This document shows positions 14,495 through 24,040 of a DNA stretch of 52,223 nucleotides, piece by piece; the first letter of the stretch is position 1; each line of letters begins with the position of its first letter. Below the pieces are notes generated by a model. It made no database searches. It was not told the DNA's origin and saw only the letters and a list, made by a program, of their open reading frames with translations. The DNA is from Chloroflexota bacterium (lineage in GTDB: Bacteria; Chloroflexota; Anaerolineae; Aggregatilineales; Ch27). The position numbers were made by a program, and so were the translations under genes. The stretch spans positions 1 through 52,223 of the forward strand of contig JAIOAT010000018.1 of NCBI GenBank assembly GCA_019873685.1, in the 5' to 3' direction.

Positions 14495-15691
14495 ATGGAC
14501 CTCCAGGAACATGTTCTATGGCTGAGCCGTCAGCCGCGCGTCCAGGACATCTGGCGTTACCTGGACAAAGTGCTGGCCGACATTCTTGCCTCGGCGGTGC
14601 TGATCCAGCAAATCCCTGCGCCGACTTTCCGCGAACTGGTGCGGGCCAACCACGTTCTGAGTTGTTTTGGCTCTTGCGGGTTGGTCGATACCGGGATTGA
14701 CAGCCTGTATAACGTCTATGGTCGGCTGCCTGGCCAAGACCCCTCCGCCCCCGCCCTCCTGATCTCCGCTCATACCGATACTGTTTTTCCAGAAGGGACT
14801 GACCTGGCGCTACGCCACGAAAATGGCAGCCGTATCGCCGGGCCAGGTATTGCCGACAACAGCCTTGGCGTCGCGGCCCTGGTAGCTACCGCTGATATCA
14901 TGCGCCAGTTCCGGATTGAGCCTGAGCGTGACATCTGGTTCCTGGCTAACAGCCGCGAGGAAGGCCTGGGCGACCTGGGCGGCATCCGCGCCTTCTACGA
15001 GCAGCACGGCCACCGGCTGGGACGGGCGATTGTAGTCGAAGGGTTAACACTGGGACGAATCTATCACCGCGGCATCGCCGTGCGCAGGCTGCATGTCGCC
15101 ACATACGCGGAAGGCGGTCACTCCTGGCAGCAGTTTGGCCGGCCCAGCGCCATCCATCATCTGCTGCTGCTGGGGGCCAGGCTCGTCCAGCTCAAGCCGC
15201 CGGAAAAACCACGCACCACCTATAACATTGGCATCATTCAGGGCGGCCAATCGGTCAATTCGCTGGCCACCAGCGCCAGTTTCTACATGGACCTGCGCAG
15301 CGAAGATCCGCAAACGTTGCGCGAACTGGAAACTACCGTACGCGAGATCATCGCCAGCGAAAGCGATCGCGTCGAAGGCATTGACGTCACGGTCGACGTG
15401 GTTGGTGATCGACCCTCCGGGGGCATCGGCGCCGATCACGAACTGGTGCGCGGCGCAGCAGCCGCCCTGCGGGCAGTTGATTTGGATTGCCAGCTTCAGG
15501 CGGGCAGCACCGACGCCAACCTGTTGCTGGACAGGGGCCTGCCTGCTGTAACCATCGGCCTGACCACCGGCGGTAACACCCACCGCGTGGATGAATACAT
15601 CAACACGGAGCCGCTGGTCAAGGGCATGCGCCAGCTCATCCTGCTGGCGCTGGCCGGAGCGGGATGGGAGCCTCCGTCAGAAGAGTTATAA
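14495..15691 (+). CDS. M20 family metallopeptidase
   Basis: 398 residues from ATG at 14495, with AGGGCAGG upstream (14481-14488). Zinc-site motifs are in order: LISAHTDTVFPE (His, Asp), GPGIADNSLGVAAL (bridging Asp), SREEGLGDLGG (Glu base and Glu ligand), VVEGL (Glu), and TGGNTHRVDEY near the end (His). The middle lid/dimerisation domain runs about 190-310. Family members are amino-, di- or tripeptidases and acylases; a PepT-like or carboxypeptidase role is possible, but the substrate is not set by sequence. No signal peptide, so cytoplasmic. It is followed 222 bases later by another metal-dependent deacylase gene. Confidence 0.88.
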   Translation: MDLQEHVLWLSRQPRVQDIWRYLDKVLADILASAVLIQQIPAPTFRELVRANHVLSCFGSCGLVDTGIDSLYNVYGRLPGQDPSAPALLISAHTDTVFPEGTDLALRHENGSRIAGPGIADNSLGVAALVATADIMRQFRIEPERDIWFLANSREEGLGDLGGIRAFYEQHGHRLGRAIVVEGLTLGRIYHRGIAVRRLHVATYAEGGHSWQQFGRPSAIHHLLLLGARLVQLKPPEKPRTTYNIGIIQGGQSVNSLATSASFYMDLRSEDPQTLRELETTVREIIASESDRVEGIDVTVDVVGDRPSGGIGADHELVRGAAAALRAVDLDCQLQAGSTDANLLLDRGLPAVTIGLTTGGNTHRVDEYINTEPLVKGMRQLILLALAGAGWEPPSEEL

Positions 15692-15913
15692 CCGTCCCAA
15701 CCTTATACCCGGGCTGGTCCTGCCGCGGTAGACTCTGCCGGTCTCCGGCTGATCAGCTACACAACCGGCAGGCTCGCCGGACGCACCCTACTCGTTCCAG
15801 CGTTTGCCAGCGGTGCCTGATCAGGGTTGTCACATGGTCGGGGATGGTGCTGGCCCCCGACCCTTAGCGATACTGGTTGCCATGCCCGGCGCATGGCATT
15901 CGAAGGGAGTACT

Positions 15914-17044
15914 ATGAGTCACTCAGTTCACGTTGGCACCGCCACCGCTGTCCCCGGCCAGATTACCTACGGGGTCTTTGAGGGCGTTCCCCTGCCCACC
16001 GGTGGCACTGATCCGATCCCGGTGATCATTGCCCAGGGCAAAAAGGAAGGGCCTACCCTGTGGATCACCGGCAGCATTCATGGCAACGAGTACAGCGGGA
16101 TGGCCGTCATCCATCGCCTGCTGGGGCCTGGCGGCGTGGATTTTCCGCTGGCCGGGCTGGCCGGGACCGTGATTATGGTCCCGACGCTCAACCCCGCCGG
16201 GTTACGGACGGAAGCCCGCTCCCCCTATTACAGCCATGGCTCAGACCCGAACCGCCTTTTCCCGGCTCCCAGACGCGCTAACAAGAACTCTTCCACAACA
16301 ACGGAGGATAGCGTTCCCACGCCACTGGAGCGTGTCTATGAGCGCCTGTTCGAGCGGATCGAAGCGCACGGCGATTTTCTGATCGATCTCCACAACGCCG
16401 TGATCGGCTCGCTGGCTTTTGCCTTCCGCGACCCCATCTACTACGACGGCCCGGAAGATAGGGCAGCAGCCCAGAAACTCCAGGCGCAAAATGACCAGAT
16501 GCTGGCTGCCTTTGGCTTCCCGATCATCAACGAATTCCCGTCGGCCGAGTACCTGAAGAAAAACCTGCATCGCTCGGTCAGCGGAGCGGTGCTCCACCGG
16601 GCACGCCGTCCGGCGTTCACCGTGGAGCTGGGCGGCTACCTGCATGTAGATACGCGCGTACGGGATGCCGCCGTGACTGGCCTGCGCAATGTTATGCGCT
16701 GGGCCGGGATGCTGCCGGGCGAACCGGAAGCGCTGCCGGATATCCCCCGCCCCCGGGTGAACTTCCCGGTACGCCGCCTGATGCATCCGCGCGTGCCCAC
16801 CAGCGGCATCGTCACCCATCTGGTCGACACCGGCGACACCATCCGCACGGGACAGGCGGTCGCCCGCCTGACTGACATCTGCGGGCGACCCATCGGTCCC
16901 GATGGCGGCCTGTTGCGCACCGAGTTCGATGGTTATGTGGTGGGCCGGATGCAGGGGATGGTCTACTACGAAAATGACCCGGTGCTCTGGCTGGCCGTCC
17001 GCGATGATAGCGACCTGTTGGTCCCCTACCCGGACGACTATTGA
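15914..17044 (+). CDS. Succinylglutamate desuccinylase/aspartoacylase family protein
   Basis: 376 residues from ATG at 15914 with AAGGGAG at 15903-15909; the frame extends further upstream but without a signal. It is an M14-like zinc deacylase: GSIHGNEYSG gives the His and Glu ligands, LIDLHNA the second His, and PTLNPAGL and DPNRLFP are substrate-side loops. The C-terminal 90 residues form the beta-barrel typical of this family (SGIVTHLVDTGDTIRTGQ, FDGYVVG). Members remove acyl groups from amino acids; the exact substrate is open. A hairpin follows the stop. With the M20 gene just before, the pair may take part in amide-bond breakdown. Confidence 0.88.
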   Translation: MSHSVHVGTATAVPGQITYGVFEGVPLPTGGTDPIPVIIAQGKKEGPTLWITGSIHGNEYSGMAVIHRLLGPGGVDFPLAGLAGTVIMVPTLNPAGLRTEARSPYYSHGSDPNRLFPAPRRANKNSSTTTEDSVPTPLERVYERLFERIEAHGDFLIDLHNAVIGSLAFAFRDPIYYDGPEDRAAAQKLQAQNDQMLAAFGFPIINEFPSAEYLKKNLHRSVSGAVLHRARRPAFTVELGGYLHVDTRVRDAAVTGLRNVMRWAGMLPGEPEALPDIPRPRVNFPVRRLMHPRVPTSGIVTHLVDTGDTIRTGQAVARLTDICGRPIGPDGGLLRTEFDGYVVGRMQGMVYYENDPVLWLAVRDDSDLLVPYPDDY

Positions 17045-17072
17045 TCCTCAGTCGCCCCCGGAGCAACAAACA

Positions 17073-17099
17073 GGCGGCATGGACGACCTCCATGCCGCC
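17073..17099 (+). terminator. Terminator after the deacylase gene
   Basis: GGCGGCATGG (17073-17082), 7-base loop, CCATGCCGCC (17090-17099), then GTTGATT. Perfect 10-base stem. Confidence 0.75.
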
Positions 17100-17159
17100 G
17101 TTGATTCTCGCGTTCTGCACCCTGAGACAGGCCAGCGCCCTGTTAACACCGTCCGTCCG

Positions 17160-17435
17160 TCAGGCTCCGCCATTGCGATACATGTCCGGCAGGAAGGGCA
17201 CAAAGAAACTCCAACCCTCTTTGGCTGCCTGCAGGCGCTGCTCTTCATTCAAGACCAGAACCGTGTGATGTTCCCCGGAATAAATCTCAACCGTCAGATC
17301 TTCCTGACCGTCATCCACAATCTCGTCGAAGCAGTGGCGCTCGTAGCCCATCGGCTCCCGCAGGAACTTGCCCAGGCAGCGTTCACAGAAGGCAAGCTGG
17401 GCGGTGCAGACATCGCGGTTGATCTTGACGCGCAT
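17160..17435 (-). CDS. Small four-cysteine protein, unknown (ferredoxin-like start)
   Basis: 91 residues from ATG at 17435, with GGGAGG 9 bases upstream; the GTG at 17438 is an alternative. It begins MRVKINRDVCTAQLAFCER, reminiscent of ferredoxin N-termini, with Cys at about 10, 17, 20 and 35 (C-x6-C-x2-C-x14-C). A full Fe-S spacing (CxxCxxC...CP) is absent, so metal or cluster binding is a guess. The rest is acidic and beta-rich (DDGQEDLTVEIYSGEHHTVL), ending FVPFLPDMYRNGG. It is flanked by convergent and co-directional genes with no shared operon. The codon pattern and ribosome binding site support a real gene. Confidence 0.6.
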   Translation of the reverse strand: MRVKINRDVCTAQLAFCERCLGKFLREPMGYERHCFDEIVDDGQEDLTVEIYSGEHHTVLVLNEEQRLQAAKEGWSFFVPFLPDMYRNGGA

Positions 17436-17569
17436 CACGGGTGGCCTCCCCAGCCGATTATCTCCGATGTTGCCTATCCGTAAGGTACAGGATAACGGTA
17501 ACGCGATGTAGTGGCAAATGTCACCTGATGGCAGGGAAAACGCCTGTGCGCCCCGCCGGGCTGGACTTC

Positions 17570-18733
17570 CTAGCGCACCTCAAGGATGCAACGCCCGGAT
17601 TCCGACTCGCGATCGGTCCCCGGGCCGAACTGCAGCTGGCCATCAAAGATCGGGCTGCGCCAGCTCACCCGGTAGGTGATCGTGTGCTGTCCGCGGGTCA
17701 GTGGTTCTGTCACCGGCACATACCAGTAGACCGACCAGTTGCCGTCAGGCTGCTGCGTGATCTGCCCCTGGAACAGGCGCCAGTTATCCAGCAGGCGGCC
17801 ATCAAAGCGCACCTCATAGATCACGTTGTTGATGTGCTGCAGGACATATTCCCGCGTGCTGGCAACCCACCCCCAGAAGATATCGATGGTGGAACCAGCG
17901 CCCAGGGGCGGTGGAACCTGGTTGAACTCCTCACAATAGGCCAGTACATCATACCTGGCAACCACCGGGGCCGTTGCGCCATCTGACAGCTGCGCCGGCG
18001 GGGTCGGGCTGGCCGGGGGCATCGTCGCGGTAGCGCTCGATGGGGTAACTGTGGGGATGTTCAGGCCGCGCGGCGGAGTCAGTGTGGCCGTTGGCGTGGG
18101 GGAGACGGTTCCCGGCGTGCGCGGTATGACGGTGCCCGCGGTCGCCCCCTGGCTGGCCGGCGTGAAGCTGGGCGTGGCGGTGACCGGCAGGCCGCCGAGC
18201 AGGGCCGTAGCCAGCGGTGTGCCGCTGATCTCCACCACCACCCCCGGCGAAGTCAGCGTCGGCTGCGGCGTCGGGCTGGGGAGCACGAAGATCAGATTGG
18301 CCGCGATCCAGCCCTCGGTGCCATCTTCGAGCCGCACGTTGTACCACGTGCGATCTTCGTTAGCGGCCAGGATGATGACATCGGTGTTGTTGACCACGCC
18401 CACAATGGCCGGAAAGGTCACTCCCGGCCCCTGCCGCATATTGACCGCCTCCTGTACAGTGGATACCCGGCCTATCACCGGCGGGGTAGGCGTTGGTGTG
18501 GGCGTATCGGATGGGGTAGGCGGTATGGGCGACGGTGACGGCGTCGCTGTGAAGGTGGGTCGCGGGCTGGCGGTGGGCACCGGTGTGGCGGTATAGCGCG
18601 GCGTGAAGGTCGCCAGCGGCGGCAGGGTGGCTGTCGCCAGACCGGGAGTCGGCGCATAGATGTTGGTGCACCCCGCGCCGAGCAGCCCCGCGCACAGAGT
18701 CAAAGCCAGCAGTGAACGCCTCACGAGAGTCAC
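17570..18733 (-). CDS. Secreted lipoprotein with SH3-like domain
   Basis: 387 residues from GTG (a second GTG 9 bases in is also possible). A signal peptide ends in the lipobox LGAGC, with Cys22 as the lipid site. A Pro/Thr/Ala-rich linker (about 28-88) leads to a bacterial SH3 domain at about 90-150 (VNMRQGPGVTFP, WYNVRLEDGTEGWIAANLI). A second Pro/Thr linker at about 152-248 is followed by a 130-residue C-terminal beta-rich domain with WRLFQGQ and TITYRVSW. SH3b domains bind cell-wall or surface polymers. Thr/Pro-rich spacers of this kind are typical of Chloroflexota lipoproteins. It has its own promoter just upstream. Confidence 0.85.
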   Translation of the reverse strand: MTLVRRSLLALTLCAGLLGAGCTNIYAPTPGLATATLPPLATFTPRYTATPVPTASPRPTFTATPSPSPIPPTPSDTPTPTPTPPVIGRVSTVQEAVNMRQGPGVTFPAIVGVVNNTDVIILAANEDRTWYNVRLEDGTEGWIAANLIFVLPSPTPQPTLTSPGVVVEISGTPLATALLGGLPVTATPSFTPASQGATAGTVIPRTPGTVSPTPTATLTPPRGLNIPTVTPSSATATMPPASPTPPAQLSDGATAPVVARYDVLAYCEEFNQVPPPLGAGSTIDIFWGWVASTREYVLQHINNVIYEVRFDGRLLDNWRLFQGQITQQPDGNWSVYWYVPVTEPLTRGQHTITYRVSWRSPIFDGQLQFGPGTDRESESGRCILEVR

Positions 18734-18789
18734 TTCCTCTCCCCCAGGGTAACGCTGCTCTGCTTCCCAGGACCGATGTGCTGCGGTTG

Positions 18790-18818
18790 AGTATAGTCAG
18801 CCCGACAGGATGCGGCAA
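18790..18818 (-). promoter_or_regulatory. Promoter of the SH3 lipoprotein gene
   Basis: Minus strand TTGCCG (18813-18818), 17-base spacer, TATACT (18790-18795). It lies between the ABC exporter stop and the lipoprotein start. Confidence 0.65.
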
Positions 18819-18836
18819 GAACAGTCCAGCTCTGCC

Positions 18837-20777
18837 TCAAAGCGTCGCCGGTTGCTCCCGCTTGAACTGGGTCTTGTACAGGCGCGCGTATAGCCCACCC
18901 CGCGCCAGCAGTTCGCTGTGCTTCCCCTGCTCCACAATCTGCCCCCGATCCAGCACCAGAATCAGATCGGCAGCCAGAATCGTGCTCAGCCGGTGGGCGA
19001 TGACAATACTCGTCCGCCCGGCCATGACGGTTTTGAGCGCCTCCTGGATCAACGCCTCGGACTGGCTGTCCAGGTGGCTGGTTGCTTCGTCCAGCACCAG
19101 GATACGCGGGTCTTTGAGGATGACGCGGGCGATGGCGATCCGCTGCTTTTCGCCCCCGCTCAGCCGGTAGCCGCGCTCGCCCACCACAGTATCGTAGCCA
19201 TCCGGCAAATCCATGATGAAATCGTGAATATTGGCCGTCCGGCAGGCCGCTTCCAGTTCATCCTGGGTGGCATCAAGCCGGGCATACAGCAGGTTGGTGC
19301 GGATGGTGTCATGGAACAGGTGCGTCTCCTGCGTGACCATGCCGATCTGGCGAGCCAGCGATTCCAGCGACACCATGCGCAGATCGTGGCCGTCCAGCAG
19401 AATACGCCCCTCAGTCGGATCGTAGAGGCGGGGGATCAGGTAGGTCATGGTGGTCTTGCCCGCCCCACTGGGGCCGACCAGCGCCACCAGCTGCCCCGGC
19501 TCAATATGAAACGACACGTGCTCCAGCGCCTTTTCGCGGGCCTGACTGGTCGGCGCGCTGCCGTCATGCGGGCGCTGGGGCGCTGGTGCAGCGCCAGAGA
19601 GCGCCGCGCTAACCGCATCCATCTGCCCGTAACGCGGCACATCGCTCAATAGCAGATGTTCGTCAACACCATATTCGAACGTCACATCTTCAAACGTGAG
19701 CGCCCCTCGCACGCCATCCAGGACCACCGCGTTCGGACTTTCGACAATATCCAGCGGCAGATCCAGCACCTCAAAGACGCGCTCAAAGCTGACCATCGAC
19801 GTGGCAAAGGCGACCGGCGCGTTGGTTAGCCCCTGCAACGCAGCATACAACTGGCCCAGATAGGCGGTGAAAGCCACGATCGTGCCGACGGTAAACACCC
19901 CGCGCAGCACCAGATGCCCGCCCAGCCAGTACACCAGCGCTGTACCCACCGCCCCGACCAGGCCGATAATCACAAAGAACTGGCTACCCAGCACTGCGCG
20001 CCGCACACCAATATCGCGCACCGCCGCAGCCCGCTCCCGGAAGCGGGCAATCTCCACCCCGGCCCGTCCGAACAGCTTGACCAGCAGCACACCGCCTATG
20101 TTGAGCGTCTCGTTCATCATGGCGTTCATCTGCGCGTTGTATTCCATCGCCTGGCGGGCCACACCCCGCAGCCGCGCTCCCAGCCGGCGCGCCGCGAAGA
20201 TGAACAGCGGCAGCACCAGCACGGAAACAAGCGTCAGACGCCATTCCAGCGAAAGCATCACCACCAGTGTTGCCGCCGTCTGGATCAGGTTGGTCACGAT
20301 GTCCACGATGGTGCTGCTGATGGCTCGCTGGGCATCGACGACATCATTGTTCAGGCGGCTCATCAGTTCACCAACGCGGGTGTTGGTGAAGAAGGCCAGG
20401 GACATGCGCTGCAGGTGGGTGTACAGGCTGACGCGCAGATCGTAAATCACGCCTTCGCCGATGGTGGCGTTGAATTTGCGCTGCGCCACACGGATACCGC
20501 CATCCACCAGCGGGATGCACACCAGCGCCAGCGCCAGCAGGTTAAGCCGCCCGGTATCGCCCGCCGGAAGGGTATGGTCGATCAGGTCGCGCAGGATCAA
20601 TGGCGTGAGCAGACCAAGCACTGTGGTCAGCAGGATTGCTCCCAGCAGCGCCGCGATATGCCCCCAGTAAGGGCGCGCATAGGCCAGTACACGCCGCAAC
20701 AGCGCCGGCGTGACTGCCCGCGCCCGTTCCGGCTCATCGCGCAATAGCGAGAACCACCCGCTGCCGTGCATCCCCAT
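18837..20777 (-). CDS. ABC transporter, fused permease and ATPase (exporter type)
   Basis: 646 residues from ATG at 20777, chosen because GGAGG (20784-20788) sits 6 bases before it. The N-terminal half (about 30-320) is an ABC type I exporter membrane domain with six helices. The C-terminal half is a nucleotide-binding domain: Walker A GPSGAGKTTMTY, Q-loop VTQETHLF, signature LSGGEKQRIAIAR, Walker B ILVLDEATSHLD and H-loop IVIAHRLST. An insertion of about 45 residues, rich in Ala, Pro, Ser and Gln, splits the first strands of the ATPase domain (between YGVDEHLLL and LEHVSFHIEPG). It probably works as a homodimer. Substrate unknown; lipid or drug export is typical of the class. Confidence 0.92.
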   Translation of the reverse strand: MGMHGSGWFSLLRDEPERARAVTPALLRRVLAYARPYWGHIAALLGAILLTTVLGLLTPLILRDLIDHTLPAGDTGRLNLLALALVCIPLVDGGIRVAQRKFNATIGEGVIYDLRVSLYTHLQRMSLAFFTNTRVGELMSRLNNDVVDAQRAISSTIVDIVTNLIQTAATLVVMLSLEWRLTLVSVLVLPLFIFAARRLGARLRGVARQAMEYNAQMNAMMNETLNIGGVLLVKLFGRAGVEIARFRERAAAVRDIGVRRAVLGSQFFVIIGLVGAVGTALVYWLGGHLVLRGVFTVGTIVAFTAYLGQLYAALQGLTNAPVAFATSMVSFERVFEVLDLPLDIVESPNAVVLDGVRGALTFEDVTFEYGVDEHLLLSDVPRYGQMDAVSAALSGAAPAPQRPHDGSAPTSQAREKALEHVSFHIEPGQLVALVGPSGAGKTTMTYLIPRLYDPTEGRILLDGHDLRMVSLESLARQIGMVTQETHLFHDTIRTNLLYARLDATQDELEAACRTANIHDFIMDLPDGYDTVVGERGYRLSGGEKQRIAIARVILKDPRILVLDEATSHLDSQSEALIQEALKTVMAGRTSIVIAHRLSTILAADLILVLDRGQIVEQGKHSELLARGGLYARLYKTQFKREQPATL

Positions 20778-20880
20778 CCGCACCCTCCAGTGCTACCACC
20801 GTCTGACGATCTCCGGCCCTGCCGATTATAGCAGCCCTGCCTGTCCTCGCCCGGTCATCTGCCGCTTCCCTGAAAACGAA

Positions 20881-20906
20881 GGAGCGACGGTGCGTGCCGT
20901 CGCTCC
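20881..20906 (-). terminator. Terminator after the P-type ATPase gene
   Basis: Perfect 10-base stem (20881-20890 with 20897-20906), 6-base loop; on the minus strand it is followed by TTCGTTTTC. Confidence 0.8.
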
Positions 20907-20929
20907 TCCCTAATCTACACGTGATCCGT

Positions 20930-23851
20930 TCAGGCAACGCGGCGATGTCTGCGCCGCCGGAAAAACTTCTCGATTTCCACCGCGAACAAGACCAGCGAAG
21001 CCAGCGCCAGTGTCACCAGAAGCTGCTCGCCGGTCAGGGCGACGGTATCGAACGCTGCCTGCAGGAACGGCTCGTAGATAACAAGCAACTGCAGGACAAA
21101 GGTGAGGATCACCGCTCCGAAGAGCAGCCGGTTCCGGCGATACCAGACTCTGAAGAAAGAGCTATCCCCGGCCCGAATGGCCGAGACTTCAAAAATCTGG
21201 GAGAGCGCCAGGATGCTGAAGGCCATTGTGCGGGGCATGGCCAGCGCCAGGCTGATGATATCTGACCCGGCGGCGCCATGTGCCCCCCCGGTCTCTGTGC
21301 GCGTCAACTCCTCAACCCGTTCCGCGACTGACCAGGTGTCCCATAGCTCCGGTACATTCTCCCCACCGATGATCTGGCCAAGCTGGTTAGCGGTGAGATT
21401 TTCCAGGCCCAGCGTGGGACTCAGCGGGGATAACCCCAGGGATTGTTGCGCCCATACATACCCGGCCAGCGTGATCACGCCAAGGAACAGCCCAACCCAG
21501 ATCACATGCAGCCCTACACCCCTAGCGAAGATGCTTTCCTTGGGGTGACGCGGTGGGCGCTTCATGGTATCCGCTTCGGCGGGTTCAAAGCCCAGCGCAA
21601 TCGCTGGCAGGCCATCCGTCACCAGGTTGATCCACAGGATCTGAATTGCCAGCAACGGCGACTTCAGCCCAACCATCAGCCCGACGAACATGGTGACGAT
21701 TTCACCCACATTGGTGCTCAGCAGGTAGCGGATGAACTTGCGGATGTTGTCGTAGATGGTGCGACCTTCTTCCACCGCCGCGACAATGCTGGCGAAGTTG
21801 TCGTCGGTCAGCACCATATCCGCCGCACCCTTGCTGACCTCCGTGCCGGTGATGCCCATCGCCACGCCGATGTCCGCCTGTTTGAGCGCCGGGGCGTCGT
21901 TGACGCCGTCGCCCGTCATCGCCACGATCTCGCCGTGCCATTGCAGCGCATTCACCACGCGCAGCTTGTGCTCCGGGGCGACCCGGGCAAAAGCCGAGGT
22001 CTGCTTTACAGCGACGCGTAACTCCTCGTCGCTCATGGTCTGTACTTCGGCCCCGCTCACCGCATGCTGGCCTTCCTGAAGGATGCCCAGCTGGCGGGCG
22101 ATCGCTTCCGCCGTGAGCTTGTGATCGCCGGTGATCATGATCGTGCGGATGCCCGCCTCGTGGGCAACTTTGACCGCGCGGGCTGCCTCGCTGCGCGGCG
22201 GATCCATGATCCCGGCCAGGCCCAGCAGGAACAAGTCCCGCTCAACGACCTCCGGCTTGAGGTCCTCCCCGTTCGGAATCTGCGGCAGCGGGCGATAGGC
22301 CACTCCCAGCACACGCAGTCCCTGCGCCGCCATCTCATCGATCTTGGCCAGCCAGACCTGCCGCCGTTCTTCGGTCAGCGGAATCGGCCCATCGGGCATG
22401 GTCTCGTGCGTCGCCCAGTCCACCAGACGATCCGGCGCGCCCTTGACGAAAGCTACAGCAGGCGCGTGGTTGAAGAGCGCTGTGGCAAAGCGCCCACGCG
22501 GCTCATGGATGGTGGTCATAGCCTTGCGCTCACTGCTGAAGGGAATCTCCGCCACACGGGGGAGGTCTTCCTGAAGCTGCTCGCGGCTCCAGCCCGCCTT
22601 GCGGGCGGCCACCAGCAACGCCCCTTCCGTTGTATCGCCCACCACCGTCCAGTGGCCGTTCTCACCCTCCTGCTCCACATAGGCATCCGTGCACAGGGCG
22701 GCAGCCTTCAGGAAGCGGGCCAGCGCGTCATCATTCATCGCGTGCAGCCGCTTGCCATCCACAAAGAACTCGCCCACCGGCTGGTACCCTACCCCGCTAA
22801 CGGTCACATCATCATGGCCGGGCAGGGCCACCAGCGTGGTGGTCATCTCGTTGCGGGTCAGGGTGCCGGTTTTGTCGGAGCAAATCGTTGTCACCGAGCC
22901 AAGCGTTTCCACGGCGGGCAGGCGGCGAATCAGGGCATTACGCCTGACCATGCGGCTGGCCCCCAGTGAGAGGCCGATCGTGATGACCGCTGGCAACCCT
23001 TCGGGAATGGCAGCTACCGCCAGGCTGATCGCCGTCAGCAACATCTCCTGAACCGGATTGCCGCGCAGCACACCAGCCACAAACACGATCACCACCAGCA
23101 CGCCGGCTGCCCCCGCCAGGATTTTGCCCAGCCCTTCCAGCCGTTCCTGCAACGGAGTCTTGCCCTTCTGGACGCCCTGAAGCAGGGTCGCGATGTTGCC
23201 CAGTTCGGTCTTTAGCCCCGTACCGGTGACCACAAACTCGCCGCGGCCATAGGCCACCGACGTGCCCATAAAGACCATATTGTGGCGCTCGCCCAGGGCC
23301 GCCTCATTGCTGATCACGGCGGTATCTTTGTCAACCGGCATCGATTCGCCGGTCATCGCCGACTCCTCGATCTGCAGGTTGACCGCCTCAATCAGGCGTC
23401 CGTCCGCCGGGATGCGATCCCCGGCCTCAATCAGGACGATGTCGCCGGGGACCAGCTCGGTCGCGCTGACCGAATGGACATGGCCGCCGCGCCGCACGCG
23501 CACGTGCGGCACCTGCATTGCGCTGAGCGCCGCCAGCGCCTGCTCCGCCCGGTACTCCTGGTAAAAGCCCAGCACCGCATTCAGCACCACAATCGCCAGG
23601 ATAATGAAGACATCCTTGATGTCTCCGAGCACCGCCGAGACGACTGCCGCCCCGATCAGGACAAGCACCATGATGTCGGTAAACTGGGAAAGCAACAGCT
23701 TCCACCAGGGCAGACCGCCCTCAGCAGGCAACGTATTCAGACCATACTGCGCCTGCCGTTCCCTGACCTGGCTCTCGGTCAACCCAACGGCCGCTTCTAC
23801 CCCCAGTTCGGCCAGCGTGTCATGAACTGACCTTCGGTAATAATCTGTCAT
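20930..23851 (-). CDS. P-type cation-transporting ATPase, Ca2+-type
   Basis: 973 residues from ATG at 23851 (GGGAAGGAA upstream). It has the full P2-type layout: N-terminal cation ATPase domain ([13 protein letters not shown]), transmembrane pair, actuator motif TGES, transmembrane PEGLPAV, phosphorylation site [13 protein letters not shown], nucleotide-binding domain, [17 protein letters not shown] hinge, and six C-terminal helices including the [16 protein letters not shown] segment. The PEGLP helix with the later NxxxD pattern resembles SERCA/PMR1 Ca2+ pumps. Ca2+ or Mn2+ export is likely; a Na+ or K+ role cannot be excluded. It runs divergently from moeA and ends at a hairpin before the ABC exporter. 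Confidence 0.93.
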   Translation of the reverse strand: MTDYYRRSVHDTLAELGVEAAVGLTESQVRERQAQYGLNTLPAEGGLPWWKLLLSQFTDIMVLVLIGAAVVSAVLGDIKDVFIILAIVVLNAVLGFYQEYRAEQALAALSAMQVPHVRVRRGGHVHSVSATELVPGDIVLIEAGDRIPADGRLIEAVNLQIEESAMTGESMPVDKDTAVISNEAALGERHNMVFMGTSVAYGRGEFVVTGTGLKTELGNIATLLQGVQKGKTPLQERLEGLGKILAGAAGVLVVIVFVAGVLRGNPVQEMLLTAISLAVAAIPEGLPAVITIGLSLGASRMVRRNALIRRLPAVETLGSVTTICSDKTGTLTRNEMTTTLVALPGHDDVTVSGVGYQPVGEFFVDGKRLHAMNDDALARFLKAAALCTDAYVEQEGENGHWTVVGDTTEGALLVAARKAGWSREQLQEDLPRVAEIPFSSERKAMTTIHEPRGRFATALFNHAPAVAFVKGAPDRLVDWATHETMPDGPIPLTEERRQVWLAKIDEMAAQGLRVLGVAYRPLPQIPNGEDLKPEVVERDLFLLGLAGIMDPPRSEAARAVKVAHEAGIRTIMITGDHKLTAEAIARQLGILQEGQHAVSGAEVQTMSDEELRVAVKQTSAFARVAPEHKLRVVNALQWHGEIVAMTGDGVNDAPALKQADIGVAMGITGTEVSKGAADMVLTDDNFASIVAAVEEGRTIYDNIRKFIRYLLSTNVGEIVTMFVGLMVGLKSPLLAIQILWINLVTDGLPAIALGFEPAEADTMKRPPRHPKESIFARGVGLHVIWVGLFLGVITLAGYVWAQQSLGLSPLSPTLGLENLTANQLGQIIGGENVPELWDTWSVAERVEELTRTETGGAHGAAGSDIISLALAMPRTMAFSILALSQIFEVSAIRAGDSSFFRVWYRRNRLLFGAVILTFVLQLLVIYEPFLQAAFDTVALTGEQLLVTLALASLVLFAVEIEKFFRRRRHRRVA

Positions 23852-24040
23852 CGTACGTGGATTCCTTCCCAATCACTTTTCTTGCGCTATTGGTTTCAAA
23901 GCGTAGTCAGAAACGCGCTGCGATCAACCCCGCAAAATTCGGGTGTTATGGTGCAAAAGAGTCCGAATTTGCCGCCCGGCAGTTATAATACCGGACATCA
24001 GAATGATTGTCATGAGCACAGAACAGGCAGGTCAACCCCG

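Noticed and set aside
17950-18660. Repetitive low-complexity DNA that could be read as a tandem repeat array
   Set aside because: It is the coding sequence for the Pro/Thr/Ala-rich linkers of the lipoprotein, not a separate repeat or CRISPR.
23961-23996. GTCCG...CGGAC inverted pair around a TATAAT before moeA
   Set aside because: Five-base arms at that distance are expected by chance in GC-rich DNA and no -35 is present.
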